Of a stretch of 9,400 nt of DNA, positions 5,936 through 9,400 are shown piece by piece. This stretch comes from RGIG6353 sp964558655 (GTDB lineage: Bacteria > Bacillota > Clostridia > Oscillospirales > SIG627). Position numbers and translations under genes: made by a program. Under the pieces are notes generated by a model. The model saw only the letters and a program-made list of their open reading frames with translations. It had not been told where the DNA came from and did not search any database. The stretch spans positions 1-9,400 of the forward strand of contig CAZLEX010000043.1 in NCBI GenBank assembly GCA_964558655.1, given 5' to 3'. Within the stretch, counting starts at the first letter, position 1, and each line of letters opens with the position of its first letter.

Positions 5936-6472
5936 TTAATCCTTGTAATTATATCCGCATTCAATTGCTTTTTTATTAAGGTCAAAAAGATTTTGATGTT
6001 TAGCTGAGACAACTTTATGAAGGGCGTCGTCAAGATTATCAAAGGAAACCGCATTTGTTTCTCTGATAAGTTTTCCGGTTATAATCATGTTCGCAAGCGT
6101 TGGAGCCCCTATATCGTTTGCGAGTTTTGTTGCCGGAATATAGAAAACTTTTACATCATCTCTTTCAACTTTCCTGTCTATGAGCGAAGAGTCAACAAAA
6201 ATTGTACCGCCACTAAGCACGGAATTTTCAAATTTGTCAAGAGAAGGTAAGTTCATTGCAACAAGTACATTCGGAGAGGATACAATCGGTGATCCGACTG
6301 CTTCGTCACTGAGAATTACACTGCAATTGGCAGTACCTCCTCGCATTTCCGGTCCGTATGACGGAAGCCAACTTAAATTTCTTCCTTCGATCAAACCTTT
6401 GTATGCGATGAATTTTCCGGCAAATAACAGCCCCTGTCCGCCAAAACCGGCAAGAAGTATTTCTGTTTTCAT
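5936..6472 (-). CDS. 2-oxoacid:ferredoxin oxidoreductase, gamma subunit
   Basis: The 178-aa protein is of usual length for the family. GFGGQG at residues 9-14 and SYGPEMRGGTANC at 38-50 are signatures of the gamma domain (Pfam POR) of pyruvate/2-oxoglutarate/2-oxoisovalerate:ferredoxin oxidoreductases. This domain packs against the alpha and beta subunits and contributes to the CoA-dependent half of the reaction. The ribosome binding site GGAGGT (6481-6486) lies inside the end of the beta gene, 8 nt before the ATG, and a single base separates the beta stop from this start. The subunits are therefore probably translated in a coupled way. It is the last gene of the operon. Confidence 0.92.
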   Translation of the reverse strand: MKTEILLAGFGGQGLLFAGKFIAYKGLIEGRNLSWLPSYGPEMRGGTANCSVILSDEAVGSPIVSSPNVLVAMNLPSLDKFENSVLSGGTIFVDSSLIDRKVERDDVKVFYIPATKLANDIGAPTLANMIITGKLIRETNAVSFDNLDDALHKVVSAKHQNLFDLNKKAIECGYNYKD

Positions 6473-6473
6473 A

Positions 6474-7229
6474 TCAGTTTACCTCCTTTTCGGCACTTCT
6501 GTCTTTGTATACGCCGAGAGGGTAGTAGGGAATCATTTTTTCGTCAATCCATTCAAGAGCTTTTTCCGGAGTTAATCCCCAGTTGGTAGGACAAGCGGAA
6601 ATTATTTCTATAAGAGAGAAACCTTTTCCGTTTATCTGATTTTCAAATGCCTTTTTTATGGCTTTTTGTGCCGATTTTATGTTTTTGACATTATTAACAG
6701 CAACTCGCTCTATGTATTCCGGACCGTCAAGCGATGAAAGAAGTTCCGCAACTTTAATGGGAAAACCCGTTGTTTTGGTGTCACGGCCGTATGGAGAAGT
6801 TTGTGTTATCTGTCCCGGAAGTGATGTAGGTGCCATTTGACCTCCGGTCATTCCGTAAATTGCATTATTAACAAATATTATTGTGATATTTTCATTACGG
6901 GCGGCTGCATGAACCGTTTCGGCCATACCGATAGATGCAAGATCCCCGTCTCCCTGATATGTAAACACAATATTGGAAGGATCCGCACGCTTTATCCCTG
7001 TAGCTACTGCGGGTGCTCTTCCGTGAGCGGCCTCGATCATATCGCACGCAAAATAATCGTATGCCATTACGGCACAACCTACGGGAGCAACGCCAATTGT
7101 ATTTCCTTCAATGTTTAAATCGTCAATTGCCTGTGCAACGAGACGGTGAATTATACCGTGAGTACAACCGGGACAGTAATGAAGCTGTAAGTCGGCAAGA
7201 CTTTTTGGTTTTGAGTAGATAACGGACAT
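6474..7229 (-). CDS. 2-oxoacid:ferredoxin oxidoreductase, beta (TPP) subunit
   Basis: The 251-aa subunit binds thiamine pyrophosphate and the proximal [4Fe-4S] cluster. The TPP/Mg motif is complete: GDGD at 93-96 followed by NN at 121-122, then YGMTGGQ at 125-131. Cluster ligands are visible as C19 and C22 (CPGCTHG), C52 (VGCAVMAY) and C213 (ACPTNWG), the pattern of the short KorB/VorB-type beta subunits. Electrons pass from the TPP adduct through this cluster to ferredoxin. Its ATG overlaps the alpha stop by one base (TAATG), and its GGAGGT ribosome binding site is inside the alpha gene. The motif set cannot by itself tell 2-oxoisovalerate from 2-oxoglutarate as substrate. Confidence 0.93.
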   Translation of the reverse strand: MSVIYSKPKSLADLQLHYCPGCTHGIIHRLVAQAIDDLNIEGNTIGVAPVGCAVMAYDYFACDMIEAAHGRAPAVATGIKRADPSNIVFTYQGDGDLASIGMAETVHAAARNENITIIFVNNAIYGMTGGQMAPTSLPGQITQTSPYGRDTKTTGFPIKVAELLSSLDGPEYIERVAVNNVKNIKSAQKAIKKAFENQINGKGFSLIEIISACPTNWGLTPEKALEWIDEKMIPYYPLGVYKDRSAEKEVN

Positions 7230-8290
7230 TAATTTTTACCTCCTTCAACTTCCATGATTTTTGAAAGAACTTGTTCGGGTGACGGAATCATACCGCCAAC
7301 TCTGTTGCAAAGATATACAGGCTTCCTGCACTTGCAGGCAAGGTTGATATCTTCTACCATTTGTCCCATAGACATTTCAACACTTATAAAAGCTTTAACT
7401 TTATTTGTGACCTCAAATATAGCTTTACTGGGGAAAGGCCATACGGTTATAGGACGAATTAATCCGACTTTAATACCCTTAGCTCTTGCTTCTCTGATTG
7501 CATTTTTTGACACTCTTGCGGTAATACCGAAAGAAACTATGCAAATTTCGGCATCTTCCATCATAAAGCTTTCAAACATTGTTTCGTTTTCTTCGATGAG
7601 CTTATATCGTTCAAACCGTTCAAAATTGGATTTTTCGAGCAACTCGGTATTTAAATACAGTGAATTTATAATATTGTGTTTTCTTTGCATTTTTGTTCCG
7701 GTGAGAGCCCACGGCTTTTCAATTGCCGGAACTTGCTCTTCCGGGAGAATTACCGGTTCCATCATTTGCCCAATCGTTCCGTCTGCAAGCAACATAACGG
7801 GGATACGGTATCTGTCGGCTACATCGAATGCACGAGTTGTAAGATCTGCCATTTCCTGAACTGAAGCCGGTGTGAATACTACCATATGGTAATCTCCGTG
7901 TCCTCCGCCTTTCGTTGCCTGAAAGTAGTCCGACTGAGAAGGCTGAATACCGCCAAGTCCGGGACCTCCTCTTTGAACATTAACAATTAAAGCCGGAACA
8001 TCGGAACCTGCTATATATGATATACCTTCTTGCTTTAAAGAGATTCCGGGACTTGAAGAAGATGTCATTACTCTCTTTCCGGCAGCGGCAACACCGTATA
8101 CCATATTAATCGCTGAAATTTCACTTTCCGCTTGGAGAAAAACTCCTCCTATTTTAGGCATACGCTTTGCCATATAAGCAGCTATTTCTGTTTGCGGAGT
8201 AATAGGATAACCTAAATAATGACGGCAGCCGGAACGAATAGCCGCTTCGGCAATCGCTTCATTACCTTTCATTAAAACTTTCTCTGCCAT
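7229..8290 (-). CDS. vorB: 2-oxoacid:ferredoxin oxidoreductase, alpha subunit (VorB/KorA-type)
   Basis: The 353-aa subunit has the length of VorB/KorA-type alpha subunits that lack a fused gamma domain. GYPITPQTE (27-35), the QAESEISAINMVYGVAAAGK stretch (53-72) with the acidic residue expected to contact TPP, TSSSSPGISLKQEG (76-89) and RGGPGLGGIQPSQSDYF (107-123) are conserved in the pyrimidine-binding domain. The second half holds the transketolase C-terminal-like domain (LIRPITVWPFP, then FISVEMSMGQM). With the beta, gamma and ferredoxin subunits it forms a four-subunit enzyme that converts a 2-oxoacid plus CoA to acyl-CoA, CO2 and reduced ferredoxin, reversibly. The best guess for substrate is branched 2-oxoacids such as 2-oxoisovalerate, from likeness to VorB and the acyl-CoA synthetase in the operon. 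2-Oxoglutarate (KorA) is the main alternative. The ribosome binding site GAGGTG is 5 nt from the ATG. Confidence 0.9.
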   Translation of the reverse strand: MAEKVLMKGNEAIAEAAIRSGCRHYLGYPITPQTEIAAYMAKRMPKIGGVFLQAESEISAINMVYGVAAAGKRVMTSSSSPGISLKQEGISYIAGSDVPALIVNVQRGGPGLGGIQPSQSDYFQATKGGGHGDYHMVVFTPASVQEMADLTTRAFDVADRYRIPVMLLADGTIGQMMEPVILPEEQVPAIEKPWALTGTKMQRKHNIINSLYLNTELLEKSNFERFERYKLIEENETMFESFMMEDAEICIVSFGITARVSKNAIREARAKGIKVGLIRPITVWPFPSKAIFEVTNKVKAFISVEMSMGQMVEDINLACKCRKPVYLCNRVGGMIPSPEQVLSKIMEVEGGKN

Positions 8291-8299
8291 TTTTACACC

Positions 8300-8506
8300 T
8301 CACTTTTCTATTGTAATAACACTGTCAGGGCACATTGTGTAACAAAATCCGCATCCTATGCACAGAGCTTCATTTGTTATTTCGGCCGGATAATACCCTT
8401 TTTTGTTGATTTTTTCTTTTGCTATTATTAAAATTTTTTTAGGGCAGACATTTACACACAATCCGCAACCTTTGCAAATGTCCGTATTAAACTTTACTTT
8501 TGCCAT
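8300..8506 (-). CDS. 2x[4Fe-4S] ferredoxin subunit (delta) of the oxidoreductase
   Basis: The 68-aa protein has two complete CxxCxxCxxxCP motifs: C11/C14/C17/C21 and C49/C52/C55/C59. Each set of four Cys would bind one [4Fe-4S] cluster, with the two sets exchanging their fourth ligand as in bacterial ferredoxins. Encoded 9 bp ahead of the alpha subunit, it matches the delta subunit of four-subunit VOR/KOR enzymes, which carries electrons from the beta subunit cluster to free ferredoxin. An AAGGAG ribosome binding site overlaps the stop of the upstream NTPase gene and lies 6 nt before the ATG. Confidence 0.93.
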   Translation of the reverse strand: MAKVKFNTDICKGCGLCVNVCPKKILIIAKEKINKKGYYPAEITNEALCIGCGFCYTMCPDSVITIEK

Positions 8507-8516
8507 AATTTACTCC

Positions 8517-9164
8517 TTAAAATTTTTTCTTTTGTAATGTAAGCGGGAAGAAACATCGTGAAGATTTTTCCGCAATGCTTTTTTCGGCACATGTGAATAC
8601 TATGGGAATTTCGGCAATTTCCGAAAGCTTTTCGGCTTCGTCGATACTTTTCAGAATATCCGATTCCGAAGTTTCTTCACCGATATTCGAGTTATTGATT
8701 ATACCTGTCATTTTTATTCCGCAAGCGTTTTGTATTTCATTGAGAACATCAAACGCTTCATCGGCATTCCGTGTCAAAGGTCGGTAAAAATTTGCTACAA
8801 ATAAAGCTTCATAATCGTTTTCTTGGAGTATATACGGTGTGTATCTTCCTAAAGCATAAGCTCCTCTGTCATCACCGCCCACATCCATTACCGCTAAAGA
8901 CTCTCTGTTTTGTACAAGTCCGTACACTTCCGGAGGAAGTGCCGGCAAATCGACATTTGTATTTGCGTAGGGGAGAGATATAACTTTTATGCCCATTTCG
9001 GTCAATTCGTTTTCACTGTCTTTTGTACGAAAATAAGGATTAACGATATCAATATCAGCAATTGTAACATTTTGTTTTTTTTGTTTCAGATAAATAGCAT
9101 AATTTATTGCAACATTGGTTTTTCCGCTTCCGTAATGTCCGAAAAATATTGTAATCCGTTTCAT
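8517..9164 (-). CDS. MinD/ParA-like P-loop NTPase of the oxidoreductase operon
   Basis: The 215-aa protein opens with a strand and a Walker A loop GHYGSGKT (9-16), followed by ADIDIVNPYFRT (36-47, switch I type Asp), VMDVGGDDRGA (92-102, Walker B/switch II, DxGG) and GIINNSNIGEET (154-165, near the nucleotide base). This is the CobQ/MinD/ParA (SIMIBI) fold. The Lys of the ParA deviant Walker motif KGGxGKT is replaced by His (GHYGSGKT), so ATP-driven dimer action of the ParA kind is uncertain. Related genes often sit beside clostridial 2-oxoacid:ferredoxin oxidoreductases. A role in enzyme or cluster assembly is possible, but this is inference. Its ATG lies 3 bp after the acyl-CoA synthetase stop. 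The nearest ribosome binding site (AAGGAA) is rather far, so translational coupling is likely. Confidence 0.8.
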   Translation of the reverse strand: MKRITIFFGHYGSGKTNVAINYAIYLKQKKQNVTIADIDIVNPYFRTKDSENELTEMGIKVISLPYANTNVDLPALPPEVYGLVQNRESLAVMDVGGDDRGAYALGRYTPYILQENDYEALFVANFYRPLTRNADEAFDVLNEIQNACGIKMTGIINNSNIGEETSESDILKSIDEAEKLSEIAEIPIVFTCAEKSIAEKSSRCFFPLTLQKKKF

Positions 9165-9167
9165 ATA

Positions 9168-9400
9168 TCACAGCTTATTCCTTTGTATTTTTCCTGTTGC
9201 CGTTTTAGGCAATTCGTCTCTGAAAACAACTATTCTCGGATACTTGTACGGAGCGGTTCTTTTTTTAACATATTCCTGTACTTCCTTTTTCAGTTCATCG
9301 GAAGGGAGGGTTCCTTTAGTCAAAACAATACTTGCTTTAACTATCTGACCTCTGATTTCGTCGGGTTCGGCAGATACGCCGCACTCAAGTACATAAGGAA
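9168..9400 (-). CDS. AMP-forming acyl-CoA synthetase, C-terminal end (partial)
   Basis: The last 76 codons are visible, and the rest lies beyond the right edge. The residues match the mobile C-terminal subdomain of the acyl-adenylate enzyme superfamily: RGQIVKASIVL is the stretch that packs against the CoA site, KKRTAPYKYPR precedes the end, and PKTATGKIQR holds the catalytic Lys of the A10 motif used in adenylation. The family makes acyl-AMP from a carboxylic acid and ATP and then acyl-CoA. The form of these motifs is that of medium/short-chain or aryl acid ligases rather than long-chain ones, but the substrate cannot be read from the tail. It is the first gene of the operon visible here, and it may feed acyl-CoA to the oxidoreductase or use its products. 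Confidence 0.9.
   Translation of the reverse strand, partial: PYVLECGVSAEPDEIRGQIVKASIVLTKGTLPSDELKKEVQEYVKKRTAPYKYPRIVVFRDELPKTATGKIQRNKL

Noticed and set aside
7254..7859. 201-codon plus-strand open frame opposite the alpha subunit
   Set aside because: It is antisense to a highly conserved gene and lacks a convincing start or domain, so it is a shadow frame.
1..9400. CRISPR array, tRNA or rRNA genes, insertion sequence ends
   Set aside because: No regularly spaced direct repeats, no tRNA-like cloverleaf noticed, and no transposase or matching IS ends other than the 22-bp repeats, which enclose no gene.

Overview
The window looks like chromosomal DNA of a low-GC anaerobic Firmicute, probably a gut or rumen Clostridia of the Oscillospirales/Ruminococcaceae type. 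The grounds are AT-rich DNA, strong AGGAGG-type ribosome binding sites, tightly packed operons and a ferredoxin-dependent 2-oxoacid oxidoreductase. No rRNA, tRNA or CRISPR was seen. The taxonomic guess is an inference.

Left part (1-3675, plus strand). The window opens with the last 33 codons of a tyrosine recombinase (1-104). An AT-rich non-coding stretch of about 350 bp follows. It carries the most interesting signal: two perfect 22-bp inverted repeats (136-157 and 413-434) bracketing 255 bp. The segment has a perfect TTGACA -35 box near its right end, pointing into the next operon. An adjacent tyrosine recombinase, inverted repeats and an outward promoter are the hallmarks of a phase-variable invertible promoter (inverton). 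The operon it would switch has five genes: an SPFH/band-7 protein with five C-terminal zinc ribbons (460-1764), a four-helix membrane protein (1781-2455), a three-helix membrane protein with a zinc ribbon (2482-2934), a 61-aa protein resembling DUF4177 (2962-3147), and a zinc-ribbon protein with a beta-rich C-terminal domain (3166-3582). The set resembles the poorly understood YdjI-type ('virion core protein'-like) SPFH systems linked to membranes. A 20-bp perfect hairpin with T-runs on both strands (3624-3675) closes the operon.

Middle (3793-5838, minus strand). A 681-aa cytoplasmic protein has the layout of a glycosidase-like TIM barrel, a Rossmann-like middle domain and a C-terminal beta domain. 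Its substrate is unknown.

Right part (5936-9400, minus strand). This is one operon, read right to left: the end of an AMP-forming acyl-CoA synthetase (cut by the window edge), a MinD/ParA-like P-loop NTPase, a 2x[4Fe-4S] ferredoxin subunit, and the alpha, beta and gamma subunits of a 2-oxoacid:ferredoxin oxidoreductase of the VOR/KOR type. Genes are 1 to 10 bp apart or overlap. The enzyme interconverts a 2-oxoacid and CO2 plus acyl-CoA plus reduced ferredoxin. The acyl-CoA synthetase in the same operon fits either activation of short or branched acids followed by reductive carboxylation (amino acid synthesis, as known in rumen anaerobes), or oxidation of 2-oxoacids from amino acids. A hairpin at 5888-5928 ends this operon.
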